A stretch of DNA of 38,304 nucleotides from Chloroflexota bacterium. GTDB taxonomy: Bacteria > Chloroflexota > Dehalococcoidia > Lucifugimonadales > Lucifugimonadaceae. The stretch is taken from the NCBI GenBank assembly GCA_002714425.1, contig PAXI01000009.1:16361-54664 (forward strand), given 5' to 3'. The stretch's first letter is position 1, and each line of letters starts with the position of its first letter. This document shows positions 24,849-33,507 of this stretch, in pieces. The notes below the pieces were generated by a model. That model was given only the letters and a program-made list of their open reading frames with translations, was not told the DNA's origin and ran no database searches. A program made the translations under genes and the position numbers.

Positions 24849-26258
24849 ATGTCGAAAACTATGTTTGAAAAAATATGGGATCAGCATGTTGTTGTTGAAC
24901 CCAATGGTCAACCTGCATTAATCTATATTGACCTGCATCTCGTGCACGAAGTTACATCTCCTCAAGCTTTCGAGGCACTTAGAATTTCCAATAGAGGCGT
25001 TAGAAGGCCAGATTTGACAATATCTACTGTGGATCATAATCTACCAACTGATGATACAAGAATGCAAGAGATTAAGGATCCTATAGCGCGTCAACAGGTT
25101 GAAACATTAAGAAAAAATTGTAAAGATTTTGATATAACATTATATGATGTTGATTCGGAAGGCCAAGGAATAGTACATGTTATAGGTCCGGAGCAAGGTT
25201 ACACGCAACCGGGAATGACTATAGTTTGTGGAGATTCACATACTTCAACTCACGGAGCATTTGGTTCATTAGCATTTGGTATTGGTACTTCTGAAGTAGA
25301 ACATGTTTTGGCTACTCAAACATTGCGTCAAAGAAAACCTAAAACTATGGAAGTAAGATTCAATGGTGAATTAAAACCTGGAATTACTGCTAAAGATATG
25401 ATTTTAGCAACTATTGGAAAAATGGGTACAGCAGGTGGTACAGGATATGTTTTGGAATATACTGGTGAAGCAATCAAACGCCTTGATATGGCCGGTAGAA
25501 TGACAATTTGTAATATGTCTATTGAGGCAGGTGCAAGAGCTGGAATGATAGCTCCAGATGAAAAAACTTTTGAATGGATGAAAAATAGAAAATTTGTACC
25601 CAAGGGGCAAGAATTTGAAGATGCAAAAAAAGAATGGACTAAATTAGTTTCTGATCCAAATGCTATATATGATAATTTATTAGAAATAAATTGCGATGAA
25701 TTAACTCCTTATGTCAGCTGGGGTACAAATCCTGGGCAAGTAGCTAAGGTAACAGATAAAATCCCTTTATTGACAGATTATGATGATGATGCGGAAAAAA
25801 ATTCAGCTGAACGAGCATTAGAATATATGAACCTAAGACCTGGTATGAACATTCAAGATATTAATCTTGATAGAGTTTTTATAGGCTCATGTACTAATGC
25901 TAGAATAGAAGATTTACGCTCCGCAGCCAAATTTATAGCAGGTTACAAGGTCTCTGATAGAGTTAGAGCGCAGGTAATGCCAGGGTCAACTTTGACAAAA
26001 ATAATCGCTGAAAAGGAAGGTTTAGACATTATATTTAAGGAAGCAGGTTTTGAATGGAGAGAGTCAGGTTGTTCTATGTGTTTAGGTATGAATCCTGATA
26101 TTTTAGTTCCAGGAGAAAGGTGTGCCTCAACTTCTAATAGAAATTTTGAAGGTAGGCAGGGAAAAGGTGGTAGGACCCATTTAGTAAGTCCTGAAATGGC
26201 AGCAGCGGCAGCTATAAAAGGTCATTTTGTTGATATAAGAGAATGGCAAATAAACTGA
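24849..26258 (+). CDS. leuC: 3-isopropylmalate dehydratase, large subunit
   Basis: A 469-residue aconitase-family enzyme that isomerises 2- to 3-isopropylmalate with LeuD, using a [4Fe-4S] cluster. Cluster cysteines are visible in [14 protein letters not shown] and in GCSMCLGMN. Other family segments are [28 protein letters not shown] and [15 protein letters not shown]. Bacterial-type length. The ATG at 24849 is chosen over one at 24837 because GGAGG (24839-24843) then lies at ideal spacing. Its LeuD partner is not adjacent: a membrane protein gene lies between. Confidence 0.96.
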   Translation: MSKTMFEKIWDQHVVVEPNGQPALIYIDLHLVHEVTSPQAFEALRISNRGVRRPDLTISTVDHNLPTDDTRMQEIKDPIARQQVETLRKNCKDFDITLYDVDSEGQGIVHVIGPEQGYTQPGMTIVCGDSHTSTHGAFGSLAFGIGTSEVEHVLATQTLRQRKPKTMEVRFNGELKPGITAKDMILATIGKMGTAGGTGYVLEYTGEAIKRLDMAGRMTICNMSIEAGARAGMIAPDEKTFEWMKNRKFVPKGQEFEDAKKEWTKLVSDPNAIYDNLLEINCDELTPYVSWGTNPGQVAKVTDKIPLLTDYDDDAEKNSAERALEYMNLRPGMNIQDINLDRVFIGSCTNARIEDLRSAAKFIAGYKVSDRVRAQVMPGSTLTKIIAEKEGLDIIFKEAGFEWRESGCSMCLGMNPDILVPGERCASTSNRNFEGRQGKGGRTHLVSPEMAAAAAIKGHFVDIREWQIN

Positions 26259-26268
26259 ACATTCTAGA

Positions 26269-27210
26269 ATGAACAAAGATAAAAATAGAAATTTTAGCCA
26301 GAACAAAAAGTACAGTCTTTATGATAAGTTGACTGGTAAGTCAGAGTTAGAAAAAATTCGAGAGAAAAAATTTGAGCCTTACAGTTTTGAAAGTAATAAT
26401 TTTCAACTCTTTACTCTCATTATTAGTTTAATTTCTTTTGTTATTCTTTCAATATTTTTATTAATTCAAGATAATAGGATTATTACCCACTTAGAAAGTC
26501 TTAGAGTTGACGGTCTAGAGACCTCTCCACCTAGTCGTTTTTTTGTTGATGATTTATTAGCTTTTGCCGATAGAGAAGAAATTAAATGTGAGAATGAGAG
26601 TGAAATTTTACTATTAAGATCCGATTGTCCATTAGTTGTAGACATCCACTCGAATTATGCCAAGGTGAAAAATAATTCTTTTATTATTACAGGATTATTA
26701 ATTTTTTCATCACTGGTTTCTATTTTCATCTTTTGCTCATTTATACATAGAGCAACTAGAAATTTATTAACATTGAAGTTTGATAACCAATCTCTTACTG
26801 CAGATCAAAGTATATTTTGGTTATTGATTCCCTTGGTAAATTTTTGGAGATCTTTTCAAGTTTTTCAACAACTATACTTGGGAAGTAAACCTAAATATAG
26901 AAATAATTTTTTACTTCAAATTTTTACTTACTCTTTTGTTTCTTATATATTAATTCTTTTGTGGGTTTTAATCCTAGTACTTTTTACAGTATTCAATAGG
27001 AGAACTATTGACTTTTTTTGGTCTCGGCAAAATGATATGTTATATAATTTAATTGATTATTACAATATTTTATTTTTGTCTGATATTGTACTTATAATAA
27101 TTGGAATTTTAACAATAATTAATATATCAGTGATAAATACTTTTCAAAACTTAAGACATAAAGAAGTTGGTATGATAGTTGTAGATCCAAAAAAAATGAT
27201 TAAAAAATAG
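26269..27210 (+). CDS. Unknown membrane protein, DUF4328-like
   Basis: A 313-residue protein with a charged N-terminus and about four hydrophobic segments (roughly residues 46-68, 138-162, 217-245 and 265-290). The middle part, FWLLIPLVNFWRSFQVFQQLYLGS, resembles the W-x-I-P-x-x-N-x-x-x-P motif of DUF4328 membrane proteins; the resemblance is from memory of the family and not tested. It starts 10 nt after leuC with no clear ribosome binding site and ends 8 nt before leuD, whose AGGTGAT site lies in that gap. Function is unknown; a role as a transporter or sensor linked to leucine is only a guess from position. Confidence 0.7.
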   Translation: MNKDKNRNFSQNKKYSLYDKLTGKSELEKIREKKFEPYSFESNNFQLFTLIISLISFVILSIFLLIQDNRIITHLESLRVDGLETSPPSRFFVDDLLAFADREEIKCENESEILLLRSDCPLVVDIHSNYAKVKNNSFIITGLLIFSSLVSIFIFCSFIHRATRNLLTLKFDNQSLTADQSIFWLLIPLVNFWRSFQVFQQLYLGSKPKYRNNFLLQIFTYSFVSYILILLWVLILVLFTVFNRRTIDFFWSRQNDMLYNLIDYYNILFLSDIVLIIIGILTIINISVINTFQNLRHKEVGMIVVDPKKMIKK

Positions 27211-27218
27211 GTGATAAT

Positions 27219-27815
27219 ATGGAAAAATTTACAAAAATTAATGCAATTGTAGCTCCTCTTGATAGAGAAAACGTAGATACTGATCAAATTATACCTAAGC
27301 AATTTCTAAAAAGAATTGAAAGAACTGGGTTTGGAGAATTTGCTTTTTTTGATTGGAGATATTTAGAAGATGGAGCACCAAATCCTGATTTTATCTTAAA
27401 TCAAAATAAGTATAAAAATGCAGAAATACTAGTTAGTGGAAGAAATTTTGGTTCAGGCTCATCAAGAGAGCATGCACCCTGGGCGCTTAAAGAAATGGGT
27501 TTTAGTGTAATTATAGCCCCTAGTTTTGCTGATATTTTTAAGAATAATTGCATGCAAAATGGATTATTACCCGTAGTATTAGATCAACAATATGTTGAAT
27601 TGATAATGGCAAGATCTATAAGAAATAATAGTTATAAACTCTCCGTAGATTTAGAAACTCAAACTGTTAATGATGACCAAGATTTGAGTTTGAAATTTGA
27701 TATAGATCCTTTTAGAAAAAACTCATTAATCAAAGGTCTTGATGATGTTGGGATTACTCTAACAATGTCCAATGATATAGATGAATTTGAGAATAAAAGA
27801 AGTTCTAGATGGTAG
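27219..27815 (+). CDS. leuD: 3-isopropylmalate dehydratase, small subunit
   Basis: A 198-residue swivel-domain subunit that completes the isopropylmalate isomerase with LeuC. Seen: APLDRENVDTDQIIPKQFLK, the FGSGSSREHAPWAL substrate-binding loop, and FADIFKNNCMQNGLLPV. Length is typical for bacterial LeuD. An AGGTGAT site precedes the ATG. It is separated from leuC by the DUF4328-like gene and from leuB by a 116-nt gap with regulatory features. Confidence 0.96.
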   Translation: MEKFTKINAIVAPLDRENVDTDQIIPKQFLKRIERTGFGEFAFFDWRYLEDGAPNPDFILNQNKYKNAEILVSGRNFGSGSSREHAPWALKEMGFSVIIAPSFADIFKNNCMQNGLLPVVLDQQYVELIMARSIRNNSYKLSVDLETQTVNDDQDLSLKFDIDPFRKNSLIKGLDDVGITLTMSNDIDEFENKRSSRW

Positions 27816-27830
27816 CAATAATTAGATAAA

Positions 27831-27870
27831 TTTATGAATTGTAATTAATAAAATTTGTTAGATTCATAAA
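27831..27870. repeat. 9-bp inverted repeat over the leuB promoter region
   Basis: TTTATGAAT (27831-27839) and ATTCATAAA (27862-27870) form a perfect inverted repeat with a 22-nt spacer. The right arm lies between the -35 and -10 boxes of the candidate leuB promoter, as an operator would. It could also fold in the leuD 3' transcript; no U-run follows. Confidence 0.4.
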
Positions 27871-27883
27871 CAAATGATACAAT
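27855..27883 (+). promoter_or_regulatory. Candidate promoter for leuB
   Basis: TTGTTA (27855-27860) and TACAAT (27878-27883) are spaced by 17 bp in the 116-nt leuD-leuB gap, about 49 nt before the leuB ATG. The gap is far longer than others in this operon, supporting separate control of leuB. Confidence 0.5.
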
Positions 27884-27931
27884 TTTAGATTGTTTTGAGA
27901 AAAAAAAAATAATGATGAAAGTGTAAAAAAT

Positions 27932-29041
27932 ATGGAAGCAAGGATTTCGGTTTTAGGTGGAGATGGGATAGGTCCGGAGGTTACTTTAGAAGCTGTAAAA
28001 GTTTTAGATTCTATAGCTAAACGTTTTGGGCATGATTTTACTTATGTTGCAGGAGATGTTGGTGGAATCGCAATAGATAAAACAGGTACTGCTTTACCGC
28101 AAGATACTATGAATATAGTAATGGGCTCTGATGCAGTTTTATTCGGTGCCGTAGGTGGCCCAAAATGGGATGATCCAAAAAATAAAGTTAGACCAGAAGA
28201 TGGTATTTTAGGTTTGAGAAAATCCTTGGGTCTATATGCTAACTTACGTCCATGTAAAGTATATGATCAACTTATTGAATCTTCTCCACTCAAACCTCAT
28301 CTAATAAAGGATGTTGATTTCATTATTGTAAGAGAACTTACTGGAGGTCTTTATTTTGGTAAGCCAAAAAGAAGATGGGAAAATTCAAGAGGTAGAAGAG
28401 CTGTTGATACATTGGCATATTCTGAAAAAGAGATAGAAAGGGTATTACGTGTTGCATTTGAACTAGCAAAATCTAGGAAAGGTGTACTTCATTCACTAGA
28501 TAAAGCTAATGTAATGGAATCTTCTAGATTATGGAGGCAAATTGCAATGGAAGTTGCAGGTGATTATCCCGATATAAAACTCCACCATATGTTAGCAGAC
28601 TCGGCCGCTATGCAAATAATAACTAACCCTAGTATTTTTGATGTGATTGTAGCTGAAAATACATTTGGTGATATTTTATCTGATGAAGCAGCTGTAATAG
28701 GTGGCTCATTAGGTATGCTTCCCTCAGCATCTTTGTCATCATTACCTCCCAAGAGTGGTAGAAGACGAAGAGGTGGTAAGCCAGCATTGTATGAGCCAAT
28801 ACATGGCTCAGCTCCAGATATAGCTGGTAGATCTGAAGCAAACCCAATAGCATCTATACTTAGTGCAGCAATGATGCTAAGATGGTCATTTGGTCTCCAC
28901 AAAGAAGCCGATGCTATTGAAGCAGGTGTTCAGGCATTATTAGATGAAGGGTATAGAACCTTTGATATTGCTAATAAAGATGACAGACCATTAACAACCA
29001 GTCAAGTTGGTAGTATGGTAGCTGGTTTGGTTAAAGGGTAG
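27932..29041 (+). CDS. leuB: 3-isopropylmalate dehydrogenase
   Basis: A 369-residue NAD-dependent enzyme that oxidises and decarboxylates 3-isopropylmalate in leucine synthesis. Seen: LGGDGIGPEVTLEAV, GAVGGPKWDD, the substrate arginines in LRKSLGLYANLRPC, RELTGGLYFG, SLDKANVMESSRLWR, and the metal-binding ADSAAMQ and NTFGDILSDEAA. Between GMLPSASL and LYEPIHGSAPDIAG, where the family normally has only a few residues, there is a basic insert at about residues 270-284 (KSGRRRRGGK). The start has only a weak GAAAG site. It ends 2 nt before the convergent mandelate-racemase-like gene. Confidence 0.96.
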   Translation: MEARISVLGGDGIGPEVTLEAVKVLDSIAKRFGHDFTYVAGDVGGIAIDKTGTALPQDTMNIVMGSDAVLFGAVGGPKWDDPKNKVRPEDGILGLRKSLGLYANLRPCKVYDQLIESSPLKPHLIKDVDFIIVRELTGGLYFGKPKRRWENSRGRRAVDTLAYSEKEIERVLRVAFELAKSRKGVLHSLDKANVMESSRLWRQIAMEVAGDYPDIKLHHMLADSAAMQIITNPSIFDVIVAENTFGDILSDEAAVIGGSLGMLPSASLSSLPPKSGRRRRGGKPALYEPIHGSAPDIAGRSEANPIASILSAAMMLRWSFGLHKEADAIEAGVQALLDEGYRTFDIANKDDRPLTTSQVGSMVAGLVKG

Positions 29042-29043
29042 AA

Positions 29044-30237
29044 TTAGTCAGCTGAAGGGTCATATTCAATAGGTCTATTAATATCCATCTCATTAGCGAT
29101 TAAATATTCTTCATTAAGATTGATACCTAATCCCGGTGATTCGTCTAGATATAAATCTCCATTCTTGATATTTAATGGCTTGTCTATCATATCGTTATAG
29201 TAAGAAAGATCATATCTTGAAGTTTCTAACTTATAAAAATTGGGTACTGTCATCATTACTTGAGCTCCAGACATTACATTTATTGGCCCACTTGCATCGT
29301 GGGGTGAAATAGGAATATAGTAAGCTTCGGCCATAGTTGCAATTTTTTTCAACTCAGTAATTCCGCCAGTCCAAGTTATATCAGGCATAACAAAATCTGC
29401 GAGGTTATTCTCAAAAATTGGAATAAACTCCCACCTAGTATGCAATCTCTCTCCAACTGATATTAGTGGCTTAACCTGCTCTTTTACCTGTTTTAAGGCT
29501 TTCCAACTTTCAGCGGGAACAGGTTCCTCAAACCAAAATATATTCCACTCAGCCATCCTATTAGCAAGTCTTGTAGCAGTTGGTACATTATAAAGACCAT
29601 GAGCATCAATAAGAATCTCAGTTTTTGGTCCTACTGCTTCTCTTGCAGCCGCAACTATTTCTATCGCTTTTTCTTCTGCATCTGCGCTAATTTCACCATC
29701 AAGAAAAGTTGAATTACCTACATGTAGATGATGCATCATTGGATCCATTTTAAAAGCTTTATATCCGGCATTAACAATATCTTTTGCATGCTTAGTGATA
29801 TGTTCCGGGTTCTCTGGTTCGGGAGGATGACAATATAATGCTATCTTATCTCTAACCGCTCCACCAAGTAACTTATATACAGGTTGATTAAGCACTTTTC
29901 CTTTTATGTCCCATAATGCAATATCTATACCACTTATAGCTGCACTTGTTGCACCTCTTGTGCCGACATATGTCATACCTCTAAATATTTTGTTCCATAT
30001 CCTTTCAATATCTTGAGGATCTTCTCCAACCAGCCATGAACCAATTTGATCTACATAAGCTGATATAGCTCGGTTTGCTACTGGCCCAGGATAGGTTGTG
30101 ATTTCTCCCCAACCAGTTATACCTTCATCTGTATCCACTTGAATAAAAACAAAGCCTCTATCTTTAATTTTTAGTTGATTATCTATTTTTCTTGCAGGCT
30201 GCTTTACTACCCAAGATCTAGCTCGCGTTATTTTCAT
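29044..30237 (-). CDS. Mandelate racemase/muconate lactonizing family enzyme (galactonate dehydratase-like)
   Basis: A 397-residue enolase-superfamily protein with the N-terminal capping domain and TIM barrel of sugar-acid dehydratases. Metal-ligand segments are visible in order: LIDAHGLY (Asp, with a nearby His), FEEPVP (Glu) and SVGERL (Glu). The SPHDASGPI segment carries the barrel-end His seen in galactonate and related dehydratases, so a dehydratase on an acid sugar is the likeliest reaction. The exact sugar cannot be read. No sugar transporter or kinase is nearby. It converges on leuB and is divergent from the penicillin-acylase gene over 134 nt with no strong promoter visible. Confidence 0.87.
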   Translation of the reverse strand: MKITRARSWVVKQPARKIDNQLKIKDRGFVFIQVDTDEGITGWGEITTYPGPVANRAISAYVDQIGSWLVGEDPQDIERIWNKIFRGMTYVGTRGATSAAISGIDIALWDIKGKVLNQPVYKLLGGAVRDKIALYCHPPEPENPEHITKHAKDIVNAGYKAFKMDPMMHHLHVGNSTFLDGEISADAEEKAIEIVAAAREAVGPKTEILIDAHGLYNVPTATRLANRMAEWNIFWFEEPVPAESWKALKQVKEQVKPLISVGERLHTRWEFIPIFENNLADFVMPDITWTGGITELKKIATMAEAYYIPISPHDASGPINVMSGAQVMMTVPNFYKLETSRYDLSYYNDMIDKPLNIKNGDLYLDESPGLGINLNEEYLIANEMDINRPIEYDPSAD

Positions 30238-30371
30238 GATTTCTCCGATATGATTTAATTTATATTTATGAATTTATAACATTTATCTATTTTTTGCAAA
30301 ATATTTCAAAGATTATTTAGATATAATTTTTGGTATTATTATTTTGAAATAGTTATATTAATGAGACTTTT

Positions 30372-32714
30372 ATGAATTTAGAATCGTACCTGCCAGATTA
30401 TACTAAAAAATTAACTATTGATTCCTTAGAGAATCAAGTAAAAATTTATCGAGATAATTGGGGAATACCTCATATTGAAGCTAGTACTCAATATGATTTA
30501 TTTTTTGCTCAAGGATTTGCAACTGCTCAAGATAGATTATTCCAAATGGACTTGGATAGATTAAGGTGCTTAGGTAGATCTTCAGAATATTTAGGTCTAA
30601 AAGGAATTTCAAATGACAAATTAAATTTAAAGCGAAATTTTGAGTTAGTCGCCAAAGCTGATCTCAAGAAAGCGAGCTCTATTGCAAAAGAAATGCTTCA
30701 GGCATTTACAATGGGGGTTAATTTTTATATAAATACTTTAGATAATCTTCCTTTCGAATATCATCTTTTAGATACTAAGCCAGAACCTTGGAAACCTTGG
30801 CATTCGATCTTGGTTTATAAAATTAGAAATGCTGCTGAAGGTTCTTTCAATGGAAAACTTTTTTACTCTCAATTAGCAAAAGAAATAGGTGCAGAAAAGG
30901 CAGCAAAGCTTATTCCAGGATATTTTCCTGGTGCATTGCTAACATTGCCTCCAGGGGGAAAATATACAGGTGAGATAGAAAATGCAATTAAGGAATTATC
31001 TGAAGCTGCTAGAAACTTCAAAGCGATAGGGGCTATAGATGGAGAATCAAATGGTTGGTCTATATCAGGAAATAAAACGTATTCTGATTTTCCTCTTGTT
31101 GCAGGAGATTCACATAGAACATTAGATACACCTAATGTGTACTATCAGGTTCATCTAAAATGTGATGATTTTGAAGGTATCGGATATACTATACCTGGAT
31201 ATCCTGGATTTATGCATTTTGCTCATAATAAAAACGTAGCATGGGGTATGACTCATGGTGGAGCAGATACACAAGATTTATTTTTAGAAAAACTTAGATC
31301 TAAAAATAATAAAACACAATTTTTTTATGATGATAAATGGATAGACGCAAAAACATATAAGAGAAAAATAAATCCCAGGAATTCAGAATCTATAAACATT
31401 GAAATTATTGAAACATATAATGGAAATATATTATTTGGAGGACCGGATAAGGAGTATGGGATTTCTTTATCAGACCCGGGAGGAAAAAATAATGGCACAT
31501 ATTGGATTGATTCTGCATACGAGGCAATGATTTCTAAATCTGCAGACGATCTTGAAAAAGCATTTGATAAATGGACTGATAGAACCAATAATTATCCTTA
31601 CGCTGATTCTGATAAAAATTTTGGGTATAAATTCGCAGGCGCTGTACCTGTGAGGAACCGTCAGCATCATTGGGGAATAGCAAAAGGATGGGATCCAAAA
31701 AATATAGTCAATAAAGAAGTTCCGAGACAAGATTTACCCATGTCTAGAAATCCCAAAACTGGATTGGTAGTAACCTGTAACCAAAAGGTAGTTGACGCGG
31801 ATTATCCTTATTTTATGTCTATAGCTTTTGCTCCTGAGTATAGAGCCAGGGTTTTAGTAGAATACATTAATAATTGTTCAAAAAAAATGGACATTAGTAA
31901 TATGCTGGAGATGCACAATCAAATAATTTCTATTCCTGCTAAGAAAATGATCAACTTTTCTAAAAAAATTAGTATAAATAATAAAGGATTTTCTGAGTTA
32001 GAAAAAATATCATTTAATTCACTTATTCAATGGGATTTTAATATGGATAAAGAAAGTTATGAAGCTTGTATTTATACAGTAACTAAAGAGATGCTGATAG
32101 AGAAAATAATTTCAATTAACTATGGGTCACTTAGTGAAGAAGTTATAAATTGGAGAAACGAAGGAGGAATATCTCATGTTAGAAGATTTCTTGTTCCATT
32201 AATAAATGAGAGTATCGGTGATAAAGACAGTTTTTTGATAAATGGTTTATCGTGGGAGGAATTATTTTTAGATTCTTTTAGAAAGGCTATTGAATTTTTG
32301 AAAGATAAATTTGGAGACAGTATTTTCGACTGGAAATGGGGTGCTCTTCATACAACAAATCATACTCATCCATTAAGTTCAGAATTTCATGAATATTCTG
32401 AAATATTGAATCCAAAAAAGGTCCCGGCAAGCGGAGATGGCGATACTCCTTTAGCCGGAAGTTACGACAGAAATTTTAAAGTTTCAGCAGCATCAGTTAA
32501 TAGGTATGCTCATGACATAAATAATTGGGAAAATAGTAAATGGATTGTGCCATTAGGTTCTTCCGGAAACCCAGGGTCAAAACATTATTTTGATCAACTA
32601 GAACTTTGGGCGAATGGAGAAACTATACCTCAATTATGGAACTGGAAAGAAATAAAGAATAATAGTGAAACACTTCAAATACTTACTTCTAAAAAATTAT
32701 CTAAATTTCAATAA
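30372..32714 (+). CDS. Penicillin acylase family (S45) Ntn hydrolase
   Basis: A 780-residue member of the penicillin/cephalosporin/quorum-signal acylase family, amidases matured by autocleavage before a Ser nucleophile. The alpha part starts with VKIYRDNWGIPHIEAST and FAQGFATAQDRLFQMDLDRLR. The new beta N-terminus would be Ser226 in ESNGWSISGNKT, followed by FPLVAGDSHRTLDTPNVYYQVHL. The C-terminus has the usual RGGNSGNPGS-like segment SSGNPGSKHYFDQLELW. No signal peptide is seen at MNLESYLPDY, unlike the periplasmic classic enzymes. The gene end overlaps the convergent MhpD-like gene by 18 nt. The substrate (acyl amide) is unknown. Confidence 0.9.
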   Translation: MNLESYLPDYTKKLTIDSLENQVKIYRDNWGIPHIEASTQYDLFFAQGFATAQDRLFQMDLDRLRCLGRSSEYLGLKGISNDKLNLKRNFELVAKADLKKASSIAKEMLQAFTMGVNFYINTLDNLPFEYHLLDTKPEPWKPWHSILVYKIRNAAEGSFNGKLFYSQLAKEIGAEKAAKLIPGYFPGALLTLPPGGKYTGEIENAIKELSEAARNFKAIGAIDGESNGWSISGNKTYSDFPLVAGDSHRTLDTPNVYYQVHLKCDDFEGIGYTIPGYPGFMHFAHNKNVAWGMTHGGADTQDLFLEKLRSKNNKTQFFYDDKWIDAKTYKRKINPRNSESINIEIIETYNGNILFGGPDKEYGISLSDPGGKNNGTYWIDSAYEAMISKSADDLEKAFDKWTDRTNNYPYADSDKNFGYKFAGAVPVRNRQHHWGIAKGWDPKNIVNKEVPRQDLPMSRNPKTGLVVTCNQKVVDADYPYFMSIAFAPEYRARVLVEYINNCSKKMDISNMLEMHNQIISIPAKKMINFSKKISINNKGFSELEKISFNSLIQWDFNMDKESYEACIYTVTKEMLIEKIISINYGSLSEEVINWRNEGGISHVRRFLVPLINESIGDKDSFLINGLSWEELFLDSFRKAIEFLKDKFGDSIFDWKWGALHTTNHTHPLSSEFHEYSEILNPKKVPASGDGDTPLAGSYDRNFKVSAASVNRYAHDINNWENSKWIVPLGSSGNPGSKHYFDQLELWANGETIPQLWNWKEIKNNSETLQILTSKKLSKFQ

Positions 32715-33488
32715 TACGTCACCTAAAGCATCAAATGATGCAATGATTTCATCATTTTTACTTACCCATTTAGTTTGAGTCATACTCCCTAGCATTACAA
32801 TTTCTCCTTGTTTTAGAAATTTATCTTTTTTTTGCAAAATATTAATTAACCAACTAAGAGCATTAATTGGATGTTTCATTATATTTTTCGTATTTCCTTC
32901 GGAAACTTGATCTTCATTTATTATAAGTTTTCCAGTTAAGTTGTCTAGATTATTGATTTTATGGGATGGCAATGGGTTCCCAAGTATTATTTCAGAGGCA
33001 AAAAAATCATCAGCAATTAAGCTGTTTTTATCTATTATTTTATAGTCTATCCATCTGTTATCAACGAGTTCTATAGCTGGGAAAAGGGTTAATTTGTCTA
33101 GTGGGATTTCGTCAATAGTTGTTTCATTAGAGAATTTGAAGTCTTCGTTAACAAAAACTGCAATCTCGATTTCAACTCCAGGCATGCTAAAATCTTGAAA
33201 GTTTTTATTGGCAGAGATATAATTTGTGCCTGTATTTAGGATTCCCCCATAGCACGGTTCATTAATATCTAAATACTTTCTCATCACTGAAGAGGTACAC
33301 CCAATTTTATATCCTATACGCTTTCCAAAATTTATTTCCTGAAATATATTATGCATTTGTTCTTGAATTTTATATGCATCATGAATATTTTCGGGTTTTA
33401 ATTTATCTGGAATTTCTTTTAATTGCTGTTTTTTTATTCTATTTAGAGCTAGTATTCCAGCAGACATTTTAATATTTTCTGGGTTCAT
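32697..33488 (-). CDS. 2-keto-4-pentenoate hydratase (MhpD)/fumarylacetoacetate hydrolase-like
   Basis: A 263-residue protein of the MhpD-type hydratase/decarboxylase family, which acts on 2-oxo-4-pentenoates or related oxo acids in aromatic ring breakdown. Family features: AYKIQEQM near residue 39, GYKIGCTS, the metal-binding PGVEIEIAVFV with E-x-E, and ALELVDNRW-like PAIELVDNRWIDYK. Length matches MhpD. It lies 19 nt after cimA on the same strand, so cimA may be co-transcribed with it, but no other aromatic catabolism genes are seen. Its end overlaps the penicillin-acylase gene by 18 nt. Confidence 0.85.
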   Translation of the reverse strand: MNPENIKMSAGILALNRIKKQQLKEIPDKLKPENIHDAYKIQEQMHNIFQEINFGKRIGYKIGCTSSVMRKYLDINEPCYGGILNTGTNYISANKNFQDFSMPGVEIEIAVFVNEDFKFSNETTIDEIPLDKLTLFPAIELVDNRWIDYKIIDKNSLIADDFFASEIILGNPLPSHKINNLDNLTGKLIINEDQVSEGNTKNIMKHPINALSWLINILQKKDKFLKQGEIVMLGSMTQTKWVSKNDEIIASFDALGDVLLKFR

Positions 33489-33507
33489 CGAAGGGGTTGA
33501 ATCTTTT

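Noticed and set aside
28564-28902. Long antisense open frames opposite leuB, and similar ones opposite eno, leuC, ilvN and others
   Set aside because: They lie wholly inside well-supported genes, have no recognisable domains or ribosome binding sites, and arise from codon bias in the sense strand.
30238-30371. TATAAT at 30322-30327 as a promoter for the penicillin-acylase gene
   Set aside because: No -35 element lies at acceptable spacing; the nearest candidates are 11 or 22 bp away.
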